Notes: a model not told the origin generated them from the letters alone. A DNA stretch of 60,512 nt from Saprospiraceae bacterium (GCA_026982695.1 JALSGS010000026.1:1-60512), one strand, 5' to 3'; numbered from the stretch's first letter, positions 46,467-55,827 are shown. Numbers and translations are program-made.

Positions 46467-47318
46467 TCATTTCACCAACAGGGTGTCGATACTTATTGCA
46501 TTTGACAGCGCACTGACAATATTGAAACGCAGCTGATCGGGATCTGTTGCAGCAAAATCAATGCCTTCAAACAGCTGTGTGTAATTGATCACCAAAATCA
46601 CCTTTACTCCACTGCCTTTGGGCAAAAAAACGGGCTGATCCAACCATAGGGTGACGCCCACAGGCTGTACCCATGCCACATCGAGCCAATCGGTAGTAGT
46701 GGTGTCTGGATACACCCACGCACGGCCCGACAAATAGCCTGCCTGTACATCGAACAGGATGGAATCGGCATAGGTGCGCAACACATGACCTTCGGGCAAA
46801 CTTTCAGGTAGTAGGGCTCGCTCCAAGCTGTCGAGCCCTACTTGCAGGCGTATACCCTTCAGGTAACCGTCGGCCTGAATTGTACCTACTATGAAGGAGG
46901 AAAATATATCGCGATCAGCTACCGCATAGTTGTCTTCCAATTCGACGAGCTGCCCATCGGGCAAAGCTACGGGCAGACGTTCCAGCACCCCAAAAAGCTC
47001 GCCTCCTATTCCCAATAGCTGCACATGGCTCATCCAAAAGCGAAAGCGCTTTAGCATAAAGGGATGCATCGTATCGGGCCACACTTGCAAGGGTTGCTCG
47101 TATTTGAGCGGCAAAAGCGCATCGGGCTGTGCAGGCGGCGCATAGCGATGAAGCACTTGCACAGACAACTCTGGCCACGTACAGCATTCTAGGCAAGGTT
47201 CATCAGCAGCTACGTCGTAGTTGGTAGCCAGGGGATCCAAACAGCCCTCACGCGGCTGATAACACCCCGTGAGCCATAGGGCACAACCCGCCGCTACCAT
47301 GCCCAACCATTTATTCAT
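46467..47318 (-). CDS. Divergent MbnP-like lipoprotein with Cys-rich N-terminus
   Basis: This 283-residue lipoprotein has a lipobox ending LTGC (Cys19). Next comes a Cys-rich segment, GCLDPLATNYDVAADEPC, of the kind CxDPxAxNYxxxAxxxxxC found in many Bacteroidota surface proteins. The body shares the FMLKRFRFWMSHVQLLG segment and overall length with the MbnP protein downstream, but the expected Trp/His cluster (HYWSGWGSY in the neighbour) is replaced by YADSILFDVQAGYLSGRAW, and no His pair is present. It may be a structural or docking paralogue rather than a copper binder. Its ATG overlaps the upstream exonuclease stop (ATGA). Confidence 0.7.
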   Translation of the reverse strand: MNKWLGMVAAGCALWLTGCYQPREGCLDPLATNYDVAADEPCLECCTWPELSVQVLHRYAPPAQPDALLPLKYEQPLQVWPDTMHPFMLKRFRFWMSHVQLLGIGGELFGVLERLPVALPDGQLVELEDNYAVADRDIFSSFIVGTIQADGYLKGIRLQVGLDSLERALLPESLPEGHVLRTYADSILFDVQAGYLSGRAWVYPDTTTTDWLDVAWVQPVGVTLWLDQPVFLPKGSGVKVILVINYTQLFEGIDFAATDPDQLRFNIVSALSNAISIDTLLVK

Positions 47319-48154
47319 ACTCGCCCACCTTTTTTTTCTTTGAGCTGTTGCTCGTGTTCGCGCACCAGCTTTTTAACGATGCGTTTGACCTGTACGGAAA
47401 AATCTTTGGACAAAATCCAATGATAATACTGTTTGTCTTTGTGCAACACTTCGGCTACAGGCCGACCAATATACTTGCCAAAGTTGAAGACAATTTGGCC
47501 CTTTTCGTTGTATTTGAGTCGATTAGTCACATCTACTGTGCGCTTGTCTTGAGTGAACTCATGGAGCGCTTGCATGTCGTTGCGCACGGGATTGGGCGTC
47601 ACGTGGCCATCGGCATCTATGTGGTCGACCCCCTCATAGCGCTTTAGCTGACCTTTGAACACCTCGACGGTAGCACGCACATCGGCCAAGGCATCGTGGG
47701 CATTTTCCATTTCTTTATCGCAATAAAACTTGAGGGCTGCCCTCAGCGTACGCGGCTCCATGCGATAAAATATGCGTTGTACATCGATGATGCGCCTATT
47801 GTCGATGTCAAAATCGTAGCCCACACGGGCAAACTCTTCCATGAGGATGGGTACATCGAAGCGCGCACAGTTGTAGCCAGCTAAATCGGCTCGATCAAAA
47901 AACTGCCACAGCCTGTCGGCCACCTGGGCAAAAGTGGGTTTGTTGGCCAGATCTTTAGGTGTGATGCCATGTACCTGCAGTGCTTCCCATCCGATGGGAA
48001 TGCCCGGGTTAATCAACATTTCGAGCTCTTGAGGCGCGCGCCCATCCTTAAAATAGCGGATGGCTGCTATTTGCACGATGCGGTCGCGAATGACGTTGAG
48101 ACCAGTGGCTTCCACGTCAAAAAAGACCAAGTCGCGGTCGAGGTTGAATTCCAT
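47315..48154 (-). CDS. DnaQ-like 3'-5' exonuclease
   Basis: This 279-residue DEDDh exonuclease has FFDVEATGLN (Asp13, Glu15) as Exo I, GYNCARFDVPIL as Exo II and NAHDALADVRAT as Exo III with the His/Asp pair. It corresponds to the epsilon/RNase T/ExoX class that trims DNA or RNA 3' ends in the cytosol. The C-terminal part (about 215-279) resembles the ExoX-type C-terminal region (GKYIGRPVAEVLHKDKQYYH). It overlaps the downstream MbnP-like start by four bases, so these genes are translationally coupled although their functions are unrelated. Confidence 0.92.
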   Translation of the reverse strand: MEFNLDRDLVFFDVEATGLNVIRDRIVQIAAIRYFKDGRAPQELEMLINPGIPIGWEALQVHGITPKDLANKPTFAQVADRLWQFFDRADLAGYNCARFDVPILMEEFARVGYDFDIDNRRIIDVQRIFYRMEPRTLRAALKFYCDKEMENAHDALADVRATVEVFKGQLKRYEGVDHIDADGHVTPNPVRNDMQALHEFTQDKRTVDVTNRLKYNEKGQIVFNFGKYIGRPVAEVLHKDKQYYHWILSKDFSVQVKRIVKKLVREHEQQLKEKKGGRV

Positions 48155-48179
48155 AGTTGGGGTTGTTGTTGAAAGCAGA

Positions 48180-49241
48180 TTACTTCAGCAGCTGGCCAAA
48201 GCCATCTGTATAGCGAATGCCGAAGGTACCATCTTTTTTTCCATAGATAAGGTACACCTCCAACCCCATTTGGTTGGCTTTCTGCCAGGCTGCCTCCTGG
48301 CCCATGGCCATAAAGGCCGTCGCCCAGGCATCAGCAAAAGCACATTCATCGGCGATGACAGAGACACTTAGCAGGTCTGTTGTTTGGGGATAGCCCGTCT
48401 TTGGGCTGATAATATGGGCATATTTTCTGCCTTCCACCTCGAAGAAGTTGCGATAGTTGCCCGAAGTGGCCAGTGCTTTGTCTTGCAGAGCTAGCTTGGC
48501 TATGATCGCAGTGGCCGGTGCATCGGCATCGGGAGTATTGATGCCCACCAGCCAAGGTGTAGCTCGCGGGCTAAGCCCTTTACTACGCACTTCGCCACCT
48601 ATTTCTACCAAATAGTCGGTAATGCCAAAGCCATCCAACAGCCGGCACACGGCGTCTACGCCATACCCCTTTGCAATCGCACTGAAGTCGAGCTGCGTAC
48701 AGGGTAAGTCTTTTGTCAGCCATGCGTGATCCTGATTGATGCGTAAATGTACCTTGTCCATGCCTATGCATCGCATGAGCGAATCGACCACGGCACTGTC
48801 CACCTGTACGACGGGGTGCTTTTCCGTATATCCAAACCCCCAATAGTTGACTAATGGCATGATGGTAGGGTCGAACCAACCGCCAGAAGCCTGCCATACC
48901 TTACGTGCCTTATTCAGATTTTCCATAAATACCACGAAGTAAGGGTGAGTAGACTGCCAAAATTTCAGTACGATACCAGTATCTGTGCGGTTGAAGCGCG
49001 AGATGACTGAAGAGTCGATATAGGTCGATACTTGGTTATTGATCGTATCGAGCAACTCTTGAATATCGGGCCTATAGTCGCGCCGGAGCGAATCGAGATA
49101 GGTTACATGCCAGGTAGTGCCCATCGTATGTCCCTCCAGGCGAATGGCGTGATCATGTGTCACTTTGTTTTGACTACAGCCCAAAATGACAACCAGCCAT
49201 ATGAGCAGCATGGCTGTACGCAAAATCACATATTTCTTCAT
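48180..49241 (-). CDS. apbE: FAD:protein FMN transferase (ApbE), lipoprotein
   Basis: This 353-residue ApbE family enzyme attaches FMN from FAD to a Thr of acceptor flavoproteins in the periplasm. A lipobox (ILGC, Cys22) is visible. Family motifs include GHTMGTTWHVTY, QLDFSAIAKGYGVDAVCRLL and HIISPKTGYPQTTDLLSVSV, the last with the Mg-binding and catalytic region. It sits between doxX and the exonuclease on the minus strand, 37 and 25 bases away. No Nqr, Rnf or other acceptor gene is in the window, so its target is elsewhere. Confidence 0.93.
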   Translation of the reverse strand: MKKYVILRTAMLLIWLVVILGCSQNKVTHDHAIRLEGHTMGTTWHVTYLDSLRRDYRPDIQELLDTINNQVSTYIDSSVISRFNRTDTGIVLKFWQSTHPYFVVFMENLNKARKVWQASGGWFDPTIMPLVNYWGFGYTEKHPVVQVDSAVVDSLMRCIGMDKVHLRINQDHAWLTKDLPCTQLDFSAIAKGYGVDAVCRLLDGFGITDYLVEIGGEVRSKGLSPRATPWLVGINTPDADAPATAIIAKLALQDKALATSGNYRNFFEVEGRKYAHIISPKTGYPQTTDLLSVSVIADECAFADAWATAFMAMGQEAAWQKANQMGLEVYLIYGKKDGTFGIRYTDGFGQLLK

Positions 49242-49278
49242 ACAGACGTCATTTTCTCACTTAGGCGCAATCAAAACA

Positions 49279-49689
49279 TCAACTCACACCTATACCTCGC
49301 TTTTCGGCAATGAACCGATCAAGGGAATACCATCCTGGCCCTATCAAGTAGATGGCCACATAGGCCGTCAAGTACAGAAGTGCCAGCTCTTTCTTTTTGA
49401 GCGGATCGGGCCAATGGATGTAGAAAGCAGCTACGGCCATTGTAATGATCAGCGGCAAAGTAGCCAGGCGCGTACGCAAGCCGACGAATAGCAAAATGGC
49501 ACAGATAAACTCAGCAAAGCTGGCAAGTGCCAGTGAGCCTACCGGCCCCATACCCATTACATTGGGAAATTGGATTGGCTCGCCACTCAACAGCTTGACC
49601 ACTTTGCCATAACCGTGATTGATCACCATGAGGCCGCCAAAAACCGCCCGCAGCAGCAAGGCTGCTATATCGATTCGACGTACATCCAT
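49279..49689 (-). CDS. DoxX family membrane protein
   Basis: This 136-residue protein (ATG at 49689; three extra codons are open from 49698) has four predicted transmembrane helices. The N-terminus LLLRAVFGGLMVINHGYGKV and the central FAEFICAILLFVGLRTRLAT are typical of DoxX. Homologues take part in thiosulfate oxidation or thiol-stress responses, but the family is broad. It is the first gene of the minus-strand run that includes apbE, and diverges from riboflavin synthase across about 105 bases. Confidence 0.85.
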   Translation of the reverse strand: MDVRRIDIAALLLRAVFGGLMVINHGYGKVVKLLSGEPIQFPNVMGMGPVGSLALASFAEFICAILLFVGLRTRLATLPLIITMAVAAFYIHWPDPLKKKELALLYLTAYVAIYLIGPGWYSLDRFIAEKRGIGVS

Positions 49690-49795
49690 TTCGCACATTC
49701 TTTTGGGCAGCCAAGCTACAAGGAATAGCCAAAATCTGAAAACTACTGCACCACCCTCTCTGAGCTTCCTATCTTAGCTCCAAACACGAGTATTT

Positions 49796-50398
49796 ATGTT
49801 TACCGGAATCATCGAGACACTTGGCAAAGTGGTGGCAATTACGCGCGAAGGTACCAACATGCACGTCCGGATAGCATCTGACCTTGCTGGCGAGCTAAAA
49901 ATTGACCAGAGCATAGCACACGACGGGGCATGCCTCACGGTGACGGCCTGCGATGCCCACACACATACCGTCACAGCAATTGAAGAGACGCTGCGACGCA
50001 CGGCTCTTGACTCATGGCAAGTAGGCAAGCTGGTCAACTTAGAGCGCGCCATGCCAGTCAATGGTCGCTTGGACGGCCACATCGTACAAGGCCATGTAGA
50101 TGCCACAGGAGTTTGCACCGGTATCGAAGTGCGTCAAGGCAGTCACTACTTGCATTTCGAATACGAGCCGCGCCCTGAATACTTGCTTGTAGACAAGGGT
50201 AGCATCTGTATCAATGGAGTGAGTTTGACAGTGGTATCGCCTCAAGACAACCGCTTTTCCGTAGCAATCATTCCCTATACCTGGCAACACACCAATTTGC
50301 ACCAGTTGCGCACAGGCGACAAGGTCAATCTCGAGTTCGATATTATCGGCAAGTACATTGCGCGCCACGTAGCCGTGTATGGGCAGTTTGTCAAGTAA
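49796..50398 (+). CDS. ribE: Riboflavin synthase, alpha chain
   Basis: This 200-residue enzyme dismutates 6,7-dimethyl-8-ribityllumazine to riboflavin in the cytosol. It has two lumazine-binding repeats, starting MFTGIIETLGKV and GHIVQGHVDATGVC, and the conserved DGACLTV and INGVSLTV loops at equivalent positions. It is isolated from other rib genes; the upstream gap is too short for an FMN riboswitch and shows none. Confidence 0.95.
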   Translation: MFTGIIETLGKVVAITREGTNMHVRIASDLAGELKIDQSIAHDGACLTVTACDAHTHTVTAIEETLRRTALDSWQVGKLVNLERAMPVNGRLDGHIVQGHVDATGVCTGIEVRQGSHYLHFEYEPRPEYLLVDKGSICINGVSLTVVSPQDNRFSVAIIPYTWQHTNLHQLRTGDKVNLEFDIIGKYIARHVAVYGQFVK

Positions 50399-50407
50399 AA
50401 GCGTATA

Positions 50408-51157
50408 TTAACGTAGGCGCTCTTTCCAGCGCTGGGCCAAATCCCAAGAGATGCCGATCATTTCTTCCAAGTCGATTCGTGCCAATGTGACGTCAGCTTC
50501 GGCATTGAGCCGTGCCTCGCGCGCCTGGTAGTAGTGCGTAGAAGCTGCATTGACGTCTTCGAAGCCCACCTCTCCCGTGCGGCGCTCAAACATCTTCTTG
50601 ACAAGCTTATAGGTGGCTTCGGCATCGGCTTCAGCTAATGCGCGGGCCTCAAGCACCTGTACTGCCAGTTGGTATTGTTGATAACGGCGCAATACTTCAG
50701 CTCGTACTTGTAGTTTCTGTTGGTCAATTTGGGCTTGGGCCACCTTCACCTTCAAATCGGCCATGCGCCTTTCGCGCGGCAGCAACACCAATGTGCTCAA
50801 TGGTAGCGATATCGAAAATTGATAGAGCGGATAAATGACGATGTTGTTGTCGGCATTAGCAGGGCTTTGCAAGATATTGGCCAAGCTCACCTCATTGAGG
50901 TTGAAGCTGGCTTGTACGTCGCGCGTCCAGCTGCGGACTGTTACAGCTTGTGCTTCTTCCTCTATTTGTTTGCGCAGCTCTACGACGCGATTGGCAGCAG
51001 TGTTTTGCCAGGCCAGTTGCACTAGATACTCTTCAAAGGTCTTAGGGCGCACTTCGCCCGGCGGCACGACTAAATCATAATTGACGCGCTGAGCAAGTAC
51101 TTGTCCTATTTGCAGGCACAATGCACATATCATCCACCATGGCCACTTTGCTTGCAT
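50408..51157 (-). CDS. Half-length TolC family protein
   Basis: This 249-residue protein has a signal peptide (residues 1-22, ending IGQVLAQ) followed by alpha-helical coiled-coil segments with one run of TolC-like sequence (about residues 40-245, including EARLNAEADVTLARIDLEEMIG). Full TolC proteins have two such repeats over about 430 residues, so this is half size. Short TolC proteins of this kind occur near exopolysaccharide or efflux genes in Bacteroidota, and it may assemble as a hexamer or be a periplasmic adaptor. It lies beside the dynamin-like gene on the same strand (78-base gap) without an obvious partner. Confidence 0.75.
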   Translation of the reverse strand: MQAKWPWWMICALCLQIGQVLAQRVNYDLVVPPGEVRPKTFEEYLVQLAWQNTAANRVVELRKQIEEEAQAVTVRSWTRDVQASFNLNEVSLANILQSPANADNNIVIYPLYQFSISLPLSTLVLLPRERRMADLKVKVAQAQIDQQKLQVRAEVLRRYQQYQLAVQVLEARALAEADAEATYKLVKKMFERRTGEVGFEDVNAASTHYYQAREARLNAEADVTLARIDLEEMIGISWDLAQRWKERLR

Positions 51158-51235
51158 AGGTACACTAACTGTTTTTTTGTAAAAAAAATGCTCGTACCTG
51201 TAAAAAACTGTGTTTATGCAAGTTCAAAAATGGTG

Positions 51236-52960
51236 CTACACCTTTGCGGCCTGCACCTCTTTTTCAACCTTTTTGAGTTGATCCTGTATTTGCACAAAGC
51301 GCTGTTCGAGCTCCTGTAGTGCTTGCCCTTCTGCGAGCAGCATGCGATCAAAGGCCCGAAAATGGCGTTCGATACGCTGACGCAAATTGGCGATATAGGC
51401 TTCGAGTTGGCGCGTCACTTCTTCTTCGAGCCGTGTGCGGCCGGCAGCTACTGCCTGGCGATACTGGCGCAATACTTTGCGGCGCTGTACCGCAGTGCTT
51501 AGCCCAGCAAATAGCAAACCGACAGTAGTGAGCACACCGCCTGTAATGTCAAATACGGCGCCTTGGGCTACTGCCGCAATCACTGCACCGATCACCGCGA
51601 TGCCCGATCCTGTCATTAGATCCTGGCCCAATCGCTGCTCTTGCCCAGCCAGCTGGGTGGGCACATAACTTTGAGGATTGTTGAGAAATTTGGCGAAAGC
51701 CTGCTGGAGATCGGCCAGAATTTGGGCACGCCGATCGGCGATATCGGCAAAGATTTCGTGATCTTCTTTCAGTATGGTCTGGCTATTGCGAATCTTCAAA
51801 TCGACCATTTTGGCCATTTCCTGTATGGCCATCGCCAGATCTTCAATGCCCTCTTGTAGGGTCTGTTGCATCTCGACTTTGAGCTGCTGATCCAGGTCGC
51901 TCACCAACTGCTCGAGCCATGCCTGCAGCGTGGCATCTTTGGAAAACAAGCCCGCCAAGCTGCGTTTGAGCACGCCCCAAACGGAAAGCCCACTCGAAAG
52001 GGTTTGTTCTTTGCGGGTAGTGACGCGCTGATATGCAGCCACTACCCGGTCAACTAGATGACGGGCCTGTTTGTGGGCCATAGCGGCATGTGTATCTAAC
52101 GTCTGCTGCACATCGGCGCGAAAGGCGCGATCAGCCTCGTACTGTCGGCGGCGGTCATCCAAGCCCTTGCGTATGCGCTGGGCAATTTGAATGGCCAACT
52201 CGAGATTATTTTCCAGCTTGAGCCAAGCTGCTTTTCCACCTGTGATGTGTTGGGCAATCCAGTGGCGCAAATCGGCAAAACCACTGTCGGCTTTGCGCCC
52301 TTCCTGCTCCCATTTGGCCGACACGGCAAAGACCACGGGCTCCTCAATGCCTTTTTCGCGGGCATACTGACGCACCCCCTCCATGTTGACGCGCAGCTCT
52401 TCTTCTGCGAGTAAATCTTTCTGCTGCAGCACAAAAATGACCTTCTTGCGCCAATCTGTGTGGATGTAATCGAGTAGCTGCCAGGCCGAGTGCCGATAGG
52501 GGTTTTTGGCCTCAAACACGAAGACCACTAGGTCGGCAGCGGGGATGAAGCGCTCGGTTATTTCCTGATGATGTGCGATAATGGTATTGGTACCTGGCGT
52601 ATCTACGATGGCGAACTCCTTGAGGATAGGCTCGGGCAAATAGATCTTTTTGAGCCACGGGTTGATGGGCACAACACGTACTTCGGGCCCCCATATGATC
52701 TGCTGGATGGTATCGGTCATAGGCTGCGGAGCTACTTTGCAGATGTCGCGCCCCGTGTCGAGCAAGGCATTGACAAAGCTGGACTTGCCCGCCTTTACTT
52801 CACCGACGATGACAAAGAGAAAGGGTTCTTTGATGCGCTGTCGCAGTTCACTTATCATTCGCCCTAACTCCTCATGGCCAATGGTCAGTGTTAGGTCATG
52901 GAGCTGGCGTACCACCTCTTCAATCTGTTCTTGGCATTGCTGTATCTGTGGGTCTTTCAT
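51236..52960 (-). CDS. Bacterial dynamin-like GTPase
   Basis: From the ATG at 52960 (13 more codons are open upstream) the protein is 574 residues. The G1 motif GEVKAGKS (53-60), a Thr-containing G2 (MTDTIQQ) and G3 DTPG (120-123) are clear; the G4 position reads QQKD where NKxD is usual. The rest is mostly helical, with a long stalk-like region and, near residues 470-510, two hydrophobic segments (GSGIAVIGAVIAAVAQGA and GGVLTTVGLLFAGLS) resembling the membrane paddle of BDLP. The end is a coiled coil. Bacterial dynamins remodel membranes; usually two are adjacent, here there is one. It may be cotranscribed with wbqC upstream. Confidence 0.82.
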   Translation of the reverse strand: MKDPQIQQCQEQIEEVVRQLHDLTLTIGHEELGRMISELRQRIKEPFLFVIVGEVKAGKSSFVNALLDTGRDICKVAPQPMTDTIQQIIWGPEVRVVPINPWLKKIYLPEPILKEFAIVDTPGTNTIIAHHQEITERFIPAADLVVFVFEAKNPYRHSAWQLLDYIHTDWRKKVIFVLQQKDLLAEEELRVNMEGVRQYAREKGIEEPVVFAVSAKWEQEGRKADSGFADLRHWIAQHITGGKAAWLKLENNLELAIQIAQRIRKGLDDRRRQYEADRAFRADVQQTLDTHAAMAHKQARHLVDRVVAAYQRVTTRKEQTLSSGLSVWGVLKRSLAGLFSKDATLQAWLEQLVSDLDQQLKVEMQQTLQEGIEDLAMAIQEMAKMVDLKIRNSQTILKEDHEIFADIADRRAQILADLQQAFAKFLNNPQSYVPTQLAGQEQRLGQDLMTGSGIAVIGAVIAAVAQGAVFDITGGVLTTVGLLFAGLSTAVQRRKVLRQYRQAVAAGRTRLEEEVTRQLEAYIANLRQRIERHFRAFDRMLLAEGQALQELEQRFVQIQDQLKKVEKEVQAAKV

Positions 52961-53020
52961 CTTGCGGTTTGTAATAAATTTTGGGGCCGGGCACGACAAA
53001 GTGCTTGCTCATGAAGTGCC

Positions 53021-53692
53021 TTACGGCAAATGCTGCACGCCATTGGGATGAATACTTGCACGCAAAATACGCCCTGCTTCTGGCCCAGCGCAAAATAACA
53101 AATCGAGTACACTCAGATTGGGCAAGAAGCCGTAGCGCTCTTGAAAAAGTTGTGGATAGGGTTTGGGCACAAAATGTGCATCGGCCGACAGCGGCACCTT
53201 GGGCCCCATTGCGTAGCGCAAATCGCGAAAGCCCGTGACGGGTGGTGCCATCCATTGAGTAGTCAAGTGAATGTCAAACGACACTTGCAACATTTGCTTC
53301 AATACATTGATCCATCGTAAGTTGTAGTCGAACAAATATGGCTCCTTAGGAGGTAACAACTGTACCACTTCGTCGGCAAAGTGGGCAAACCAAGGGGCTC
53401 TACCATATGCTGAGTGGATAGTCTTCCACACCCTTCGTGCCCATGCGGCATCTGCTGCCAAACGCACTTGACGAATGGGCATCTGCTCGTTTTTGCCCTT
53501 TTTCAATGGCAAGCTCAAGGCAATGCGTCCATTGGGCCCGGCCAAGTGGGTGCGGTTGCGCCAAGTGCGCTTAAGATAATGCTCGTGTTGTTCGATCCAC
53601 ACTTGACCAGCTGCTAATGCATGTGCCCACCACTGCACCGGTGGCAACCAAGCAGTGGCCAACAACGGAACGAGGGTAGCTTGAGCACTCAT
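53021..53692 (-). CDS. WbqC family protein
   Basis: This 223-residue protein matches the WbqC family found near sugar-nucleotide and O-antigen genes and thought to be an enzyme of unknown reaction. Visible family features are QHEHYLKRTWRNRTHLAGPN near the start, IHSAYGRAPWFAHFADEVVQ in the middle and a C-terminal SVLDLLFCAGPEAGRIL. It has no signal peptide, so it is cytosolic. It is 61 bases upstream of the dynamin-like gene on the same strand. Confidence 0.82.
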   Translation of the reverse strand: MSAQATLVPLLATAWLPPVQWWAHALAAGQVWIEQHEHYLKRTWRNRTHLAGPNGRIALSLPLKKGKNEQMPIRQVRLAADAAWARRVWKTIHSAYGRAPWFAHFADEVVQLLPPKEPYLFDYNLRWINVLKQMLQVSFDIHLTTQWMAPPVTGFRDLRYAMGPKVPLSADAHFVPKPYPQLFQERYGFLPNLSVLDLLFCAGPEAGRILRASIHPNGVQHLP

Positions 53693-53777
53693 GGCTTCTT
53701 TTTACACTGAAACAGTTTACAGAACAGAAATCCCCTACGAGCTGATACGACCAGCCAAAGCAAGGCAATACGCAAAA

Positions 53778-53819
53778 AACCCTTCCGCCACAACTAGTAG
53801 AACTGGCAGCGGAAGGGTT
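53778..53819 (-). terminator. Terminator of groEL
   Basis: AACCCTTCCGC (53778-53788) pairs perfectly with GCGGAAGGGTT (53809-53819). Read on the minus strand the stem is followed by TTTT and lies 32 bases past the groEL stop. Confidence 0.75.
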
Positions 53820-53850
53820 GAGGTTTGAGACAGGAAGACAATATGCAAGA

Positions 53851-55491
53851 TTACATCATGCCGCCCATGCCCCCCATACCGGGTGCGCCAGCTGGTGCAG
53901 GCGTCTCGGGCTCGGGCTTTTCACTGACTACGCATTCGGTGATCAGCACCATGCCCGCGATCGAGCCGGCATTTTCTAGGGCAATGCGCGACACTTTGGT
54001 CGGATCGATCACACCTGCCTTTTTCAGATCTTCAAAGGTATCCGTGCGCGCATTGTAGCCAAAAGCGCCTTTGCCTTCGCGCACTTTTTGCAAGACCACT
54101 GAGCCTTCTTGGCCAGCATTGTCGGCAATCACGCGCAAGGGTGCTTCCAGTGCTTTACGCACGATATTGATACCGATGCTTTCGTCTTCATTGTCGCCGT
54201 TCAGCTCGCCCAAAGCATCTATCGCACGTACAAAGGCCACGCCACCACCCGGCACGATGCCTTCTTCTACAGCAGCACGGGTAGCATGCAAGGCATCATC
54301 TACGCGGTCTTTCTTTTCCTTCATTTCCACTTCAGTGGCAGCACCTACGTACAGCACAGCTACTCCACCCGACAATTTGGCCAATCGCTCTTGCAACTTT
54401 TCGCGATCGTAATCGCTAGTAGTGGTTTCGATCTGCTGCTTGATCTGATTGATGCGGGCTTGAATCATGGCATCATCGCCTTTGCCACCTACAATGGTGG
54501 TATTGTCCTTATCGACCGTGATTTTTTCAGCTTGACCCAGCATATCGAGCGTAGTGGCGTCGAGTTTGTAGCCCTTCTCTTCGCTGATCACGGTGCCGCC
54601 TGTCAAGATGGCAATGTCTTCGAGCATGGCCTTACGGCGATCGCCAAAGCCCGGTGCCTTGACGGCAACTACTTTCAAGTTGGCACGCAAGCGGTTGACT
54701 ACAAGTACGCCCAATGCTTGGCTCTCTACATCTTCAGCGATAATCAGCAGTGGACGGCCTGACTGCATGACCTGCTCGAGGATGCCCACGATGTCTTGTA
54801 GGTTACTGATCTTCTTGTCGGTAATGAGAATGTAGGGGTTCTCGTATTCGACCTTCATGTTTTCGGTATCAGTCACGAAGTAGGGCGACAGATAGCCGCG
54901 GTCGAATTGCATGCCCATTACCTCCTCTACGTAGGTTTCCGTACCACGTGCTTCTTCCACAGTGATGACACCGTCGGTGCTGACGCGCTGCATGGCATCG
55001 GCGATGAGTCGACCAATTTCTTCGTCGTTGTTCGACGAGATAGTAGCTACCTGACGGATCTTGTCGAAGTCGTCACCGACATGATCGGACAGGTCGCGCA
55101 ACACATCCACCACCTTGGCTACGGCCTTGTCGATGCCGCGCTTGAGATCCATGGGGTTGGCGCCTGCTGTGACGTTTTTCAAGCCCGCCGTGATCATAGC
55201 CTGAGCCAATACGGTGGCTGTAGTCGTTCCATCACCAGCCACATCAGCTGTTTTGGAAGCCACTTCTTTGACCAACTGGGCCCCCATGTTTTCTACTTGG
55301 TCTTCCAGTTCGACTTCTTTAGCTACGGTCACTCCATCTTTTGTCACTTGGGGTGCACCAAAGCTCTTCTGAATAACCACATTGCGGCCCTTGGGGCCAA
55401 GCGTCACTTTGACAGCTTCTGTCAATTGATCAATACCACGCTTGAGTGCTTCACGTGCATCCCTATTAAAACTGATTTCTTTTACAGCCAT
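53851..55491 (-). CDS. groEL: Chaperonin GroEL (60 kDa)
   Basis: This 546-residue chaperonin forms the double heptameric ring that folds proteins with ATP. Diagnostic segments are [16 protein letters not shown], the nucleotide-binding [14 protein letters not shown] and the flexible Gly/Met C-terminal tail [10 protein letters not shown]. It follows groES on the minus strand with a 60-base gap and ends at a terminator, so the two form the usual operon. Confidence 0.98.
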   Translation of the reverse strand: MAVKEISFNRDAREALKRGIDQLTEAVKVTLGPKGRNVVIQKSFGAPQVTKDGVTVAKEVELEDQVENMGAQLVKEVASKTADVAGDGTTTATVLAQAMITAGLKNVTAGANPMDLKRGIDKAVAKVVDVLRDLSDHVGDDFDKIRQVATISSNNDEEIGRLIADAMQRVSTDGVITVEEARGTETYVEEVMGMQFDRGYLSPYFVTDTENMKVEYENPYILITDKKISNLQDIVGILEQVMQSGRPLLIIAEDVESQALGVLVVNRLRANLKVVAVKAPGFGDRRKAMLEDIAILTGGTVISEEKGYKLDATTLDMLGQAEKITVDKDNTTIVGGKGDDAMIQARINQIKQQIETTTSDYDREKLQERLAKLSGGVAVLYVGAATEVEMKEKKDRVDDALHATRAAVEEGIVPGGGVAFVRAIDALGELNGDNEDESIGINIVRKALEAPLRVIADNAGQEGSVVLQKVREGKGAFGYNARTDTFEDLKKAGVIDPTKVSRIALENAGSIAGMVLITECVVSEKPEPETPAPAGAPGMGGMGGMM

Positions 55492-55551
55492 TGGTAATTG
55501 TAATTTTTAGTTGTGTTCAACAATTCGTTTTGCGAAAGCAAAAAAAGGTCA

Positions 55552-55827
55552 CTAATCTTCTAATACCACGAGAATGTCATCTTCCCGCATGATCAGATAA
55601 TCTTCCCCATCGAGCGTAAACTCCTGCCCTGCATATTTGCCATAGAGCACTACATCGCCTGGCTTGACAGCAAGTGCCTTGCCTTCTTTGCCTGGTCCCA
55701 CAGCTACTACTTCACCACGCCGCGGTTTTTCCTTAGCTGTATCAGGGATAATAATCCCGCCTTTTGTTTTCTCTTCGGCCGGTGCCGGTTTGATGACTAC
55801 CCGGTCGTTAATAGGTTTGAGATTCAT
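55552..55827 (-). CDS. groES: Co-chaperonin GroES (10 kDa)
   Basis: This 91-residue cap protein starts at the ATG at 55827 with [14 protein letters not shown]; an open extension of 16 codons to 55875 is not part of the family. The mobile loop reads [18 protein letters not shown] and the dome region is present. It heads the groES-groEL operon. No CIRCE (HrcA) element is visible upstream; a 15-base palindrome at 55960-55974 is a candidate regulatory site. Confidence 0.97.
   Translation of the reverse strand: MNLKPINDRVVIKPAPAEEKTKGGIIIPDTAKEKPRRGEVVAVGPGKEGKALAVKPGDVVLYGKYAGQEFTLDGEDYLIMREDDILVVLED

Noticed and set aside
49690-49795. FMN riboswitch ahead of riboflavin synthase
   Set aside because: The gap is about 105 bases, shorter than the RFN element, and shows none of its conserved stems.
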